NCBI GenBank assembly: GCA_015060005.1
Contig: SUZI01000010.1
Coordinates: forward strand, 1 to 52,965
DNA from: Rikenellaceae bacterium
GTDB taxonomy: Bacteria > Bacteroidota > Bacteroidia > Bacteroidales > Rikenellaceae
Direction of reading: 5' to 3'
Length of the DNA: 52,965 bases
Shown here: piece after piece, positions 6,858-16,050 of the stretch
Layout: each line of letters begins with the position of its first letter
How positions within the stretch are numbered: the stretch's first letter is position 1
Program-made: the position numbers and the translations under genes
Notes under the pieces: generated by a model
Databases searched by the model: none
What the model was told of the DNA's origin: nothing
What the model saw: the letters and a program-made list of their open reading frames with translations, nothing else

Positions 6858-7933
6858 GACGATATCTGCATATAATTATCTGTTCTGTGGCAATATTGTT
6901 TGCGGCTTGCTTAAGCTCACGTAAGGGTAGACTATGGAGTGATATATCGCCCTATTTTGAAGTACCTGCTAAGTGGCAGGATGATATGGGTAATCTGCGT
7001 TCGGTATTGACATTCGACAATGGTGAGAAGGTACAGAACAAAAGTGATTGGTCGGCACGACGTGATGAGATAAAGAGACTGTGGCACGAATCGATGGGTG
7101 AGTGGCCCGAGATAATTACCAATCAGCCTCTGCAACGATTGGACTCGGTGATGCTCGATGATGGGATATTGCGTTACAAAGTGCGGTTTAAGTGGACTCC
7201 TGTGGAGTATACCGAAGGCTATTTGCTTGTACCTCCACATCGGCGACCTATGCCTGCTGTAATAACTCTTTTCTATGAGCCAGAGACGGCGATTGGGTTA
7301 GGCTCAAAGCCCAACAGAGATTTTGCCATACAACTTGCCAGGCGTGGATTTGTGTCACTATCATTAGGAACGACAGAAACCACAAAGACTCAGACATACG
7401 CTATACGTTATCCCGAGAAAGGAGGGGAGAGTGTTGAGCCTCTGTCGATGCTTGCTTATGCCGCCGCAAATGCCTACGAAGCATTGGCGTTGGAGCCGAT
7501 GGTGCAGTCAGATAAGATAGGTGTCGTTGGACACTCCTATGGTGGTAAGTGGGCGATGTTCGCATCGTGCTTGTATGAGAAATTTGCTTGTGCTGCGTGG
7601 GGTGATGCGGGAATATTATTTGCCGAGGATAAGGGAGGAATGGTCAATTATTGGGAGCCCTGGTATTTAGGTTCGCTCGGCACGTATGAGCGTATGAAAG
7701 CTGCGGGGCATAACCTTCACGAATTGCACGCACTTATGGCACCACGACCATTTCTTGTGTCGGGTGGGTATAGCGATGAGCCCTCGCAATGGCGAGCCTT
7801 AAATCACTCGGTAGAGGTAAACAGACTGCTGGGTTATGAGAACAGAGTAGCGATGACAAATCGCGAACTGCACGAACCCAACGAAGAGGCTAATGAAGTG
7901 ATATACAAGTTTTTTGAATATTTCCTGAAATAG
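6854..7933 (+). CDS. Lipoprotein alpha/beta hydrolase
   Basis: This 359-residue protein has a signal with a lipobox (ILFAAC, Cys 19), so it is probably anchored to the outer or inner membrane on the periplasmic side. Residues about 110-350 form an alpha/beta-hydrolase fold. The nucleophile elbow is GHSYGG (Ser near 228), and FLVSGGYSDEPS and the late His of LHEPNEEANE suit the acid and base of the triad. It resembles the dienelactone-hydrolase/acetyl-xylan-esterase side of the superfamily found in Bacteroidota sugar esterases. The substrate cannot be named. Its coupling to DUF1294 may only reflect shared transcription. Confidence 0.8.
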   Translation: MRRYLHIIICSVAILFAACLSSRKGRLWSDISPYFEVPAKWQDDMGNLRSVLTFDNGEKVQNKSDWSARRDEIKRLWHESMGEWPEIITNQPLQRLDSVMLDDGILRYKVRFKWTPVEYTEGYLLVPPHRRPMPAVITLFYEPETAIGLGSKPNRDFAIQLARRGFVSLSLGTTETTKTQTYAIRYPEKGGESVEPLSMLAYAAANAYEALALEPMVQSDKIGVVGHSYGGKWAMFASCLYEKFACAAWGDAGILFAEDKGGMVNYWEPWYLGSLGTYERMKAAGHNLHELHALMAPRPFLVSGGYSDEPSQWRALNHSVEVNRLLGYENRVAMTNRELHEPNEEANEVIYKFFEYFLK

Positions 7934-8007
7934 AAGCTCTCTAACAAGGCTCTTTTGGCATCTTCCTTGCCTAAGGAATCCTCATTCACGCCGAACTCCT
8001 ATAGAAA

Positions 8008-8045
8008 GGGGCTGTCGCAACTCTCTTGTTGGACAGCCCCTTTTT
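8008..8045. terminator. Bidirectional terminator between hydrolase and 5'-nucleotidase
   Basis: GGGGCTGTC-G-CAAC / GTTGGACAGCCCC with a TCTCTT loop, followed by TTTTT on the plus strand. It sits between convergent genes and can serve both. The core GGCTGTCGCAAC...GTTGGACAGCC is shared with 2443-2476. Confidence 0.8.
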
Positions 8046-8052
8046 GTGCTGA

Positions 8053-9684
8053 TTAATCCCAGGATAGGTGTTGGAAGATACGTCCTTCAGCCTTGCGGTA
8101 GCGTTCGCTGATGATACCGCCGAGGGCATTCTCGATGTAGTCGGCAAGCATCTGAAGGTCTTGTCCCAACTGCCCCTCCTTGATGGTGGCATATTGCAGT
8201 ACGCCTGCGTCGCCTTTTCCTGAAACCAAATATTCAAAACTTCCGACAGTATAGATGCGGTCGAGCTCGATAGGGTGGTATTCGCCCGTTGTACTGTCAA
8301 GCACCTCGACATTAGCTACGCGTCGTTCGCCATCGGCGATGTGAGCACACATACCTTTGTCGTCGAGGACAACAGGTGAGTCTACCAAATAGATGTCAAA
8401 ACGTATGCCGCTGACCTGAAGGAAACCTCCAACCTCTGCAGGTGTAGCTCTCGCACCAAACTCCAATGCGTCGAGTATCTGCTGACCACTCATAGAGGCT
8501 GTGCAAACGGTATTATTGAACGAGAAGACCTGGAAGCAATCGTTGACTGTAATATCTCCAGCATCGAAGCTCGCTCGTATGCCGCCACCGTTTATAAGGG
8601 CAATCTCGGCTTTGGTGCCGTAGCGAATGGCATCGGCACACAAATTACCTATGTTAGCTTCGCTATTGCGAACGATACGCTTTCCATCGGGTCCAATGAT
8701 GGATATTGGGAAGTCGGTATGACCTATGACACGTTCGCCAGCCTTAAGTGCCTCCTGCTTGACGGAGTCGGTGTAGGATTGTACGTCGGCGTCAATAGTT
8801 GTAAGGTCGGCGGTAGGCACAAGTGATGATGAGAATGTGCCATCGGTAGAGAGTGTGATGACTCCTATGTTATGGAATTTTGTGCCGCTCGAGGTGAGGA
8901 TGACATCCTCGTTATCGGCATTTCGGACAAGTCGCTGCTCTATTTCGTGGTGGTCGTGGCCGTCGATGAGGATATCTATGCCGCGAGTGTTGGCAATCAT
9001 CTCCACAGAGTTGATGTGTCCTCCCTGGCTGACATCACCCAAATGGGCAAGAGCTACAACATAGTCTGCACCTTCGGCTATGGCTTTATCGACATAGTGT
9101 TGTGTTGTCTTGTAGAGATTATTGTGAGCGAAATCGTAGAGTACGTTACCCTCCTCGTCCTTGAACGTATCGTTTGACACGAGGGTGGCGGTGGCGGTTG
9201 TTGTAAGACCTATATACGCTACGTCGACATCGCCATAGCTGATAATCTCATAGGGCGAGAAAACAAGCTCCTCGCCAGCTGTTGAGCGGAAGTTGGCACA
9301 TACGGTTTTAGCATCCAACGCCTCGGTGAGTGAAAGGATGTGAGGCAAGCCGAAGTCAAATTCGTGGTTGCCGAGAGTTATGACATCGTAACCCGTACGA
9401 TTCATAATACTGACGATTGCCTCGCCTTTGGTAACTGTGCCGACGATGTCGCCAGATACGAAGTCTCCGCACGAAACGGTTGTTGTGTAGTTGCCCTCGT
9501 TGCTGAACTGCTCACGCAGTGCCGCCAATTTGGCATAGCCATCGACAGCACAATGTACATCGTTGTCGTAGAGCACTACGATAGGCTTTGTCGGCAGGTC
9601 GCGTACTCTTTCGCCTGGGGTGTTACAGCAGCTGCCAAGAAGTGTGGCAACGAAAAAAGCGAGGATAAGATAATAGTTTCTCAT
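8053..9684 (-). CDS. Lipoprotein 5'-nucleotidase / metallophosphatase (UshA family)
   Basis: This 543-residue protein is taken from the Met of MRNYYLILAFFVATLLGSCC, a lipoprotein signal with acylated Cys 19 or 20; an open start six codons upstream is less likely. The N-terminal calcineurin-like domain shows YDNDVH (about 39-44), GDF (73-75), GNHEFD (105-110), AHLGD and DGHDHHE. The C-terminal 5'-nucleotidase substrate domain shows INGGGIRASFDAGDI and FSFNNTV. The family hydrolyses extracellular nucleotides, UDP-sugars or cyclic 2',3'-nucleotides to nucleosides plus phosphate in the periplasm or at the surface. The gene stands alone with its own -7 box. The exact substrate is not determinable. 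Confidence 0.92.
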   Translation of the reverse strand: MRNYYLILAFFVATLLGSCCNTPGERVRDLPTKPIVVLYDNDVHCAVDGYAKLAALREQFSNEGNYTTTVSCGDFVSGDIVGTVTKGEAIVSIMNRTGYDVITLGNHEFDFGLPHILSLTEALDAKTVCANFRSTAGEELVFSPYEIISYGDVDVAYIGLTTTATATLVSNDTFKDEEGNVLYDFAHNNLYKTTQHYVDKAIAEGADYVVALAHLGDVSQGGHINSVEMIANTRGIDILIDGHDHHEIEQRLVRNADNEDVILTSSGTKFHNIGVITLSTDGTFSSSLVPTADLTTIDADVQSYTDSVKQEALKAGERVIGHTDFPISIIGPDGKRIVRNSEANIGNLCADAIRYGTKAEIALINGGGIRASFDAGDITVNDCFQVFSFNNTVCTASMSGQQILDALEFGARATPAEVGGFLQVSGIRFDIYLVDSPVVLDDKGMCAHIADGERRVANVEVLDSTTGEYHPIELDRIYTVGSFEYLVSGKGDAGVLQYATIKEGQLGQDLQMLADYIENALGGIISERYRKAEGRIFQHLSWD

Positions 9685-9733
9685 ATTTTTGTATATTTGC
9701 ACCGTGGTGCTGATGTAAAAGGTTGTATCAGTG

Positions 9734-9741
9734 CAAATATA
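9734..9741 (-). promoter_or_regulatory. -7 box for the 5'-nucleotidase
   Basis: TATATTTG on the minus strand, 49 nt upstream of the chosen start. No clear -33 partner is visible. Confidence 0.45.
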
Positions 9742-9843
9742 CGATATTTTTTATCGAACGTGAGGCTTCGTTGCAAATTTTTACAATCAGACGAGGCTTT
9801 GGAGTGGAAACCGATTAATAACCAGATATTTTATTTCTTTGGT

Positions 9844-9874
9844 GTGGCGATGTCGTACGATGTCGCCACTTTTT
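9844..9874 (+). terminator. Terminator-like hairpin without a plus-strand gene
   Basis: GTGGCGA (9844-9850) pairs with TCGCCAC (9863-9869) around an inner TCG-TA-CGA; TTTTT follows only on the plus strand. It abuts the stop of the minus-strand patatin gene, so it may end that gene inefficiently. It also has the shape of a plus-strand terminator for an undescribed intergenic RNA. Confidence 0.5.
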
Positions 9875-10739
9875 ATTTTGCGGAGCAGAAGTCGATACGT
9901 GATGCAGCCTCGTAACCCTCCTGGTAGAGGTCGTTGAGCTTCTGAATATTACGCTCCATACGGTCGACTATAATAGGTTTTTCGGGGCGGAGAACTATCA
10001 ACTCACCTTTAGCCTCAGCCTCCTCTACAAGCGATACCTGTTTGTTGTAGAGTGCATTACGGCGACGTATAGCCTCTTTTACTGCGGGGTATTTGCGGTA
10101 GAAGAAGGGCAGCACTCTGCCATCCTTGTCGGACTTGCGGTAACCTTTGTTGCGGGTGAGGACAACGACGTTGTTAGTGTAGCCCATCTCGCGGGCACGC
10201 AGCAGAGGAATGGAGTCGGCAATGCCTCCGTCGAGCATAGGTTCGCCATCGACATAGCTTATGGGACAAACAAAAGGCAGACTACTCGAGGCTTTCACGA
10301 TGTCTATCACACGCTTGGGGTCATTCTTCTCTTCAAAGTAGCACGCCTTGCCTGTTACACAACTTGTCGTAACCATCTCGAAGTGTTCTTCGCATCGTGC
10401 TAAAGCCTCATAGTCGTAGGGTATAATCTGCTCGGGGAAGGTGTGGAAGAGAAGCTCAAAATCCATAATATTACCTTTGGTAAGCAGATAACGATATTTG
10501 ATATAGTGGTGCTTATCCATCAGGTCTATGGTGCTATATTTGGCACGACCTCGCTGGCGTGAGATATACGACAGACCATTGCACGCACCGGCACTAACAC
10601 CGATGGTGTATGGAAAACGGATGCCTCTATCCATCAGGTTGTCTAATACGCCGCAGGTAAATACACCTCGCATACCGCCACCCTCAAGAATGAGCCCTGA
10701 TTGAGCTGTCAGAAGGAATTGCTTTTTGTCGTTTTCCAT
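9873..10739 (-). CDS. Patatin-like phospholipase (YjjU type)
   Basis: This 288-residue protein has the complete patatin catalytic set: oxyanion loop GGGMRG (20-25), nucleophile GVSAG (Ser 49) and the DGG acid (Asp 170). There is no signal peptide, so it is probably cytoplasmic or peripheral to the inner membrane. It belongs to the RssA/YjjU-like bacterial patatins, which hydrolyse acyl esters of phospholipids. The C-terminus carries the basic helix region REAIRRRNALYNKQVSLVEE. It stands alone, divergent from the histidine operon, with TATTTTTG (10763-10770) as a likely -7 box. Confidence 0.9.
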   Translation of the reverse strand: MENDKKQFLLTAQSGLILEGGGMRGVFTCGVLDNLMDRGIRFPYTIGVSAGACNGLSYISRQRGRAKYSTIDLMDKHHYIKYRYLLTKGNIMDFELLFHTFPEQIIPYDYEALARCEEHFEMVTTSCVTGKACYFEEKNDPKRVIDIVKASSSLPFVCPISYVDGEPMLDGGIADSIPLLRAREMGYTNNVVVLTRNKGYRKSDKDGRVLPFFYRKYPAVKEAIRRRNALYNKQVSLVEEAEAKGELIVLRPEKPIIVDRMERNIQKLNDLYQEGYEAASRIDFCSAK

Positions 10740-10762
10740 TGTCTGTTTTATTTTTTGCTTTG

Positions 10763-10770
10763 CAAAAATA
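10763..10770 (-). promoter_or_regulatory. -7 box for patatin gene
   Basis: TATTTTTG on the minus strand, 24 nt before the start codon. No clear -33 box. Confidence 0.45.
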
Positions 10771-10789
10771 ATACTTTTTTTATTTAGGG

Positions 10790-10820
10790 TTGTTAATTCC
10801 GTACAAAATCACTATATTTG
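10790..10820 (+). promoter_or_regulatory. Promoter of the histidine-utilisation operon
   Basis: A TTG -33 (10790-10792) and TATATTTG -7 (10813-10820) are separated by exactly 20 nt, the optimal Bacteroidota spacing. The predicted transcript start is near 10827, about 26 nt ahead of ftcD. No operator palindrome is evident. Confidence 0.75.
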
Positions 10821-10852
10821 AGAGTTAAAACCAACGAGAATCTATAACTGTA

Positions 10853-12550
10853 ATGGAAAAACGAATTATAGAGTGTGTCCCCAACTTCAGCGAGGGACGC
10901 GATAAGGGAGTCATAGAGCAGATTACAGCAGCTATTGAGGCGGCAGCAGATGTGAAATTGTTAGATGTGGACCCTGGTGAGGCGACCAACCGTACGGTGG
11001 TAACCTTTGTGGGTGAACCCGAGGCGGTCGTTGAGGCGGCTTTTGCGGGTGTGAAACGTGCAGCAGAACTTATCGATATGCGTCGGCACAAGGGTGCTCA
11101 TCCCCGTATGGGTGCGACGGATGTATGTCCGCTCATCCCTGTGTCGGGAGTTACGATAGAGGAGTGTGCAGAGTTGGCACGTGCGTTGGCACGTCGTATA
11201 GCCGATGATTTGCAGATTCCTACCTATTGCTATGAGGCGGCAGCATTTACCGAGGAGCGTCGTAACCTTGCTGTATGTCGTGAGGGCGAGTATGAGGGGT
11301 TGCCACAGAGGATGACTTCGGCAGAGGATGCCCCTGACTTCGGAGCGAGAGCTTTTGATGAGAGCATAGCACGTACGGGTGCTACGGCTGTCGGAGCACG
11401 AGATTTTCTTATTGCAGTGAATTTTAATCTTAACACCACATCAACACGTCGTGCCAATGCTATTGCGTTTGATGTGCGTGAGAAGGGTCGCCCCGTAAGA
11501 GAGGGAAATCCTATCGTGGGAAAAATCATTAAGGATGAAAATGGCGAGCCTGTGATGCGACCTGGAACACTCAAGAGTACAAAGGGTATAGGTTGGTATA
11601 TCGAGGAGTATGGTATTGCTCAGGTGTCGATGAATCTAACGAATATCGCCGTTACGCCTCTGCACGTTGCATTTGACGAGGTGTGTCGTTGTGCCGATGC
11701 ACGTGGAGTGAGAGTAACGGGAACAGAGATTGTCGGCTTGGTGCCAAAGCGTGCTTTGCTCGATGCGGGCAGACACTTCCTGCGTAAGCAACGTCGCTCG
11801 TTGGGTATCACCGAGGAGGAGATAATCCGTATTGCTATAAAGTCAATGGGCTTGGATGATTTGAAGCCATTTAACCCACGTGAGAAGGTTGTTGAGTATA
11901 TGCTCGAAGAGCCTGCGGGCAAGCGATTGATTGATATGACTTGCAAGGGCTTTGCCGAGGAGACAGCGAGCGAGTCGCCAGCTCCGGGTGGAGGCTCTAT
12001 CTCGGCATATATGGGAGCCCTGGGTGCTGCATTGGGAACTATGGTGGCTAACCTGTCGTCGCACAAAGCCGGCTGGGATGACCGTTGGGAGGAGTTTTCT
12101 CTTTGGGCTGAGAAGGGTCAGGCGTTGATGGCAGAGTTGCTTCATTTGGTCGATGAGGATACCGAGGCGTTTAATCGTATAATGGCGGTGTTTGCTATGC
12201 CTAAGACAACCGACGAGGAGAAGGCGGCACGCAGTGCAGCTTTGCAGGTAGCGACACTCTATGCAACAGAGGTGCCTCTGCGTACGATGAAGGCGGCAGA
12301 GCGAGTTTTTGAGATAGTGAAGGCTATGGCGGAGCAGGGTAACCCAAATTCGGTGTCGGATGCGGGTGTTGGTGCTCTGGCGGCACGTAGTGCAGTGCTT
12401 GGTGCACGACTCAACGTGCGTATCAATGCTGCCGGATTGAAGGATAAAGTGAAGGCTGCAGAGCTGGTAGGCGAGGCTGACGAGATTGCAGCCAGAGCGG
12501 TGGCTATGGAGCAAGAGGTGTTGAAGATTGTTGAAGAAAAAATAGGATAA
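10853..12550 (+). CDS. ftcD: Fused glutamate formimidoyltransferase / formimidoyl-THF cyclodeaminase
   Basis: This 565-residue cytoplasmic bifunctional enzyme carries out the last steps of histidine degradation. The transferase half (about 1-330) moves the formimino group of N-formimino-glutamate to tetrahydrofolate, giving glutamate. It starts ECVPNFSEGRD and contains the catalytic-His motif RRHKGAHPRMGATDVCPLIP. The cyclodeaminase half (about 345-565, SPAPGGGSISAYMGALGAAL, NPNSVSDAGVGALAA) releases ammonia and forms 5,10-methenyl-THF. Two separate proteins do this in some bacteria; here they are fused as in animals. It is the first gene of the operon, 3 nt before hutU, and lies behind a strong promoter. 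Confidence 0.95.
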   Translation: MEKRIIECVPNFSEGRDKGVIEQITAAIEAAADVKLLDVDPGEATNRTVVTFVGEPEAVVEAAFAGVKRAAELIDMRRHKGAHPRMGATDVCPLIPVSGVTIEECAELARALARRIADDLQIPTYCYEAAAFTEERRNLAVCREGEYEGLPQRMTSAEDAPDFGARAFDESIARTGATAVGARDFLIAVNFNLNTTSTRRANAIAFDVREKGRPVREGNPIVGKIIKDENGEPVMRPGTLKSTKGIGWYIEEYGIAQVSMNLTNIAVTPLHVAFDEVCRCADARGVRVTGTEIVGLVPKRALLDAGRHFLRKQRRSLGITEEEIIRIAIKSMGLDDLKPFNPREKVVEYMLEEPAGKRLIDMTCKGFAEETASESPAPGGGSISAYMGALGAALGTMVANLSSHKAGWDDRWEEFSLWAEKGQALMAELLHLVDEDTEAFNRIMAVFAMPKTTDEEKAARSAALQVATLYATEVPLRTMKAAERVFEIVKAMAEQGNPNSVSDAGVGALAARSAVLGARLNVRINAAGLKDKVKAAELVGEADEIAARAVAMEQEVLKIVEEKIG

Positions 12551-12553
12551 GAT

Positions 12554-14566
12554 ATGACACTAAAGGAGTTTCAGGATGATATTCGTGCGGGTATTCCCGA
12601 GGTGTTGCCTGCACCAAAACCTTATGATGAGCAGATAAACCACGCCCCTAAACGAAAGGATATCCTTACGGCTGAGGAGAAGGAGTTGGCACTGAAGAAT
12701 GCTCTGCGTTATTTCCCCGCAAAGCATCACGCCACATTGGCAAAGGAGTTTGCCGAGGAGTTGGCGACGTATGGCAGAATATATATGTATCGTCTGCGTC
12801 CCGACTATGAGATGTATGCTCGCCCAATAGATGAGTATCCGGCTCGCTCGCGTCAGGCGGCAGCGATAATGATGATGATACAGAACAATCTGGATAAGGC
12901 TGTGGCACAACATCCTCACGAACTTATTACCTATGGCGGTAATGGAGCGGTGTTCCAGAATTGGGCACAGTATCGCCTTACGATGCAGTATCTATCGCAG
13001 ATGAGCGACGAGCAGACGCTTGTTATGTATTCGGGACATCCGCTGGGACTGTTCCCCTCGCATAAGGATGCACCACGTGTCGTGGTGAGCAACGGAATGG
13101 TTATACCAAACTACTCAAAACCCGATGATTGGGAGCGATTTAATGCTATGGGCGTGTCGCAGTATGGTCAGATGACTGCCGGCTCATATATGTATATCGG
13201 TCCACAGGGTATTGTGCACGGCACAACCATCACGGTGATGAATGCTGCCCGTAAACGATTTACGGAGGGGCAGACCGATGCTCGGGGAATGTTGTTCATT
13301 TCATCGGGCTTGGGAGGAATGTCGGGAGCTCAGCCAAAGGCGGGAAACATCTCGCAGGTGGTGAGTGTCGTTGCCGAGATTAATCCAAAGGCTGCCGAGA
13401 AGAGATATGCCCAGGGCTGGGTCGATGAGTTGCATACCTCGCTCGACGAACTTATACCTCGCATCCGAGAGGCTGTGGAGCGAAAGGAGGTTGTGTCGAT
13501 GGCATACGTAGGTAATGCAGTCGATTTGTGGGAGCGTTTGGCTCAGGAGGGCGTGAAGGTCGACTTGGGCTCTGACCAGACATCGTTGCATAACCCTTGG
13601 GCAGGCGGATATTACCCTGTGGGGTATAGCTATGAGGAGTCAAACCGTATGATGGCAGAGGAGCCAGAGCGTTTCAAAGAGTGCGTACAGGAGTCGTTGC
13701 GTCGCCAGGTGGCTGCCATCAATAAGCTCTCGGAGCGAGGAATGTATTTCTTCGATTATGGCAATGCTTTCTTGCTGGAGTCATCACGTGCTGGAGCAGA
13801 TGTGATGGGAGAGGGAGGCAGATTCCGCTATCCATCATACGTGCAGGATATTATGGGCCCTATGTTCTTTGACTATGGCTTTGGTCCGTTCCGTTGGGTT
13901 TGTACATCGGGTAAGGCAGAGGATTTGGCACAGACGGACCGCATAGCAGCCGAGGTGCTGGAGCAGATTATGGCAACAGCTCCTGCGGATATACGCTCTC
14001 AGATGGAGGATAACATCCATTGGATACGCGAGGCGGGGCGTAACCGCTTAGTCGTGGGCTCTCAGGCTCGCATCCTCTATGCTGATTGTGAGGGCAGAAC
14101 AAAGATTGCACAGGCATTTAATCGAGCAATAGCCGAGGGCATTATCTCGGCACCTGTGGTGCTTGGTCGAGACCATCACGACGTGTCGGGAACAGACTCG
14201 CCTTACCGTGAGACATCGAATATATACGATGGCTCATCACGTACAGCCGATATGGCAGTGCATAATGTGATAGGAGATGCGTTCCGAGGTGCTACGTGGG
14301 TATCTATCCACAACGGTGGTGGCGTCGGCTGGGGCGAGGTGATAAACGGAGGCTTCGGTATGGTTATCGATGGCTCGCAGGAGTCGGACAGACATATACG
14401 TGAGATGCTCTTGTGGGATGTCAACAATGGTATAGCACGTCGCAGCTGGGCTCGTAACGAGGGTGCAATAGCGGCTATAAAGCGTGAGATGGAGCGTACC
14501 CCCGAGTTGAAGGTTACGTTGCCAAACTTTGCAGATGAGGAGTTGATTAAAAATGCGTTAAAATAA
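12554..14566 (+). CDS. hutU: Urocanate hydratase
   Basis: This 670-residue enzyme converts urocanate to 4-imidazolone-5-propionate using tightly bound NAD+ as an electrophile. Recognisable family stretches are TYGGNGAVFQNWAQYRLTMQ, SSGLGGMSGAQPKA, GSDQTSLHNPWAGGYYPVGY and NGGGVGWGEVINGGFGMVID. It is longer than the roughly 550-residue proteobacterial enzyme; the extra length lies mainly at the N-terminus (about 1-90) and fits the long type found in Bacteroidota and some Firmicutes. The stop codon shares one base with the start of hutH (TAATG), so the two are coupled. Confidence 0.96.
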   Translation: MTLKEFQDDIRAGIPEVLPAPKPYDEQINHAPKRKDILTAEEKELALKNALRYFPAKHHATLAKEFAEELATYGRIYMYRLRPDYEMYARPIDEYPARSRQAAAIMMMIQNNLDKAVAQHPHELITYGGNGAVFQNWAQYRLTMQYLSQMSDEQTLVMYSGHPLGLFPSHKDAPRVVVSNGMVIPNYSKPDDWERFNAMGVSQYGQMTAGSYMYIGPQGIVHGTTITVMNAARKRFTEGQTDARGMLFISSGLGGMSGAQPKAGNISQVVSVVAEINPKAAEKRYAQGWVDELHTSLDELIPRIREAVERKEVVSMAYVGNAVDLWERLAQEGVKVDLGSDQTSLHNPWAGGYYPVGYSYEESNRMMAEEPERFKECVQESLRRQVAAINKLSERGMYFFDYGNAFLLESSRAGADVMGEGGRFRYPSYVQDIMGPMFFDYGFGPFRWVCTSGKAEDLAQTDRIAAEVLEQIMATAPADIRSQMEDNIHWIREAGRNRLVVGSQARILYADCEGRTKIAQAFNRAIAEGIISAPVVLGRDHHDVSGTDSPYRETSNIYDGSSRTADMAVHNVIGDAFRGATWVSIHNGGGVGWGEVINGGFGMVIDGSQESDRHIREMLLWDVNNGIARRSWARNEGAIAAIKREMERTPELKVTLPNFADEELIKNALK

Positions 14567-16050
14567 TGAAGATACATCAAATATCGGCAGAGCACCTCTC
14601 GTTGGAGCGTGTTCGCCAAATCATTGAGGAGGGTTATTGCTTGGAGCTGAGCGAGGATGCTCGCAGCAGGATAATCCATTGTAGAGAGTACTTGGATCGT
14701 AAGATGGCTACGCAGGAGGCACCTATCTATGGTATTACAACAGGTTTCGGCTCGTTATGTAATATCTCGGTGGGAGCCGATGAGTTGGGCTGTTTGCAGA
14801 AAAATCTGGTTATGTCGCACGCCTGCGGCACTGGCGAGAGGGTAGATAACGAGGTGGTTAAGCTGATGCTTCTGCTGAAGGTGCAGTCGCTCTCGTATGG
14901 TAACTCGGGTGTGCAACTTGCAACAGTAGAGCGACTCATCGATTTCTTTAACAACGATATCCTCCCCGTAGTCTATCAGCAGGGCTCTCTTGGTGCGTCG
15001 GGTGATTTGGCCCCTTTGGCACATCTGTCGTTGCCACTGTTGGGCTTGGGAGAGGTAGAGTATCAGGGCAAGGTAATACCATCGGCAGATATTCTCGCTG
15101 CCAAGGATTGGTCGCCTATCGAGCTGCACTCAAAGGAGGGCTTAGCTCTGCTCAATGGCACACAGTTTATGAGTGCGTACGGTGTGTGGTCAATCCTGAA
15201 GGCAAAGGATTTGAGCGAGTGGGCAGACAGAATAGCGGCTCTATCGTTAGATGCTTTCGATGGCAGAATAGAGCCTTTCTGCGACGAGGTACATATCATC
15301 CGTGGTCATCGAGGTCAGCTCACAACAGCCCGTCGTATGCGAGAGTTGCTTGATGGCAGTGAACTTATCTCACGTCATAAGGCACACGTTCAAGACCCAT
15401 ATTCGTTCCGCTGTGTACCACAGGTGCACGGTGCATCAAAAGATACGATAGAGTATGTGGCTGGAGTGCTCGAAACGGAGATAAACAGCGTTACCGATAA
15501 CCCCACAATCTTCCCCGATGAGGATATGGTTGTCTCGGCAGGTAACTTCCACGGTCAGCCGATAGCTCTTGCGATGGATTTTCTGGCGATAGCAGTTGCC
15601 GAGTTGGGTAACATCTCGGAGCGAAGAACATATCGTCTGATTTCGGGTAAGCGAGAGTTGCCAAACTTCCTGGTGGCAAATCCTGGCTTGAATAGTGGTT
15701 TTATGATTCCGCAATATACAGCAGCTTCTATCGTTAGCCAATCGAAGGGCTTATGTATGCCGGCATCGGTAGACTCTATCCCATCGTCGCAGGGTCAGGA
15801 GGACCACGTGAGTATGGGCTCTAATGCTGCAACAAAACTCTATCGTGTGGTGCTCAATACAGAGCGAGTGTTGGCTATCGAGCTGATGAATGCTGCCCAG
15901 GCGTTGGAGTTCCGTCGCCCAGCACGCACATCGGCGTTCCTGGAGTGCTTGGTGGAGAAATATCGTGCGGTTGTGCCATTTGTGGATAACGATACGGTGA
16001 TGTATCCTCATATTGAGTCATCAATTCAGTTCTTACGCAGTAACAGATGA
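14566..16050 (+). CDS. hutH: Histidine ammonia-lyase
   Basis: This 494-residue enzyme deaminates histidine to urocanate. The Ala-Ser-Gly triad that cyclises into the MIO electrophile is at 144-146 in GSLGASGDLAPLAH. ITTGFGSLCN (with the catalytic Tyr just before, IYGITTG), NGTQFMSAYG, and QGQEDHVSMGSNAA are further family signatures. Length is normal. It begins in the last base of hutU and its end overlaps hutI by 4 nt (ATGA), a tightly packed operon that fits coordinated supply and removal of urocanate. Confidence 0.97.
   Translation: MKIHQISAEHLSLERVRQIIEEGYCLELSEDARSRIIHCREYLDRKMATQEAPIYGITTGFGSLCNISVGADELGCLQKNLVMSHACGTGERVDNEVVKLMLLLKVQSLSYGNSGVQLATVERLIDFFNNDILPVVYQQGSLGASGDLAPLAHLSLPLLGLGEVEYQGKVIPSADILAAKDWSPIELHSKEGLALLNGTQFMSAYGVWSILKAKDLSEWADRIAALSLDAFDGRIEPFCDEVHIIRGHRGQLTTARRMRELLDGSELISRHKAHVQDPYSFRCVPQVHGASKDTIEYVAGVLETEINSVTDNPTIFPDEDMVVSAGNFHGQPIALAMDFLAIAVAELGNISERRTYRLISGKRELPNFLVANPGLNSGFMIPQYTAASIVSQSKGLCMPASVDSIPSSQGQEDHVSMGSNAATKLYRVVLNTERVLAIELMNAAQALEFRRPARTSAFLECLVEKYRAVVPFVDNDTVMYPHIESSIQFLRSNR

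Noticed and set aside
9340..9915. 191-codon plus frame over the nucleotidase start and the intergenic region
   Set aside because: The first half is antisense to the nucleotidase signal and catalytic motifs, and the product matches nothing; only an RNA, not this protein, is considered here.
10741..10852. Riboswitch in the hut leader
   Set aside because: The leader after the promoter is only about 26 nt and has no stable hairpin.
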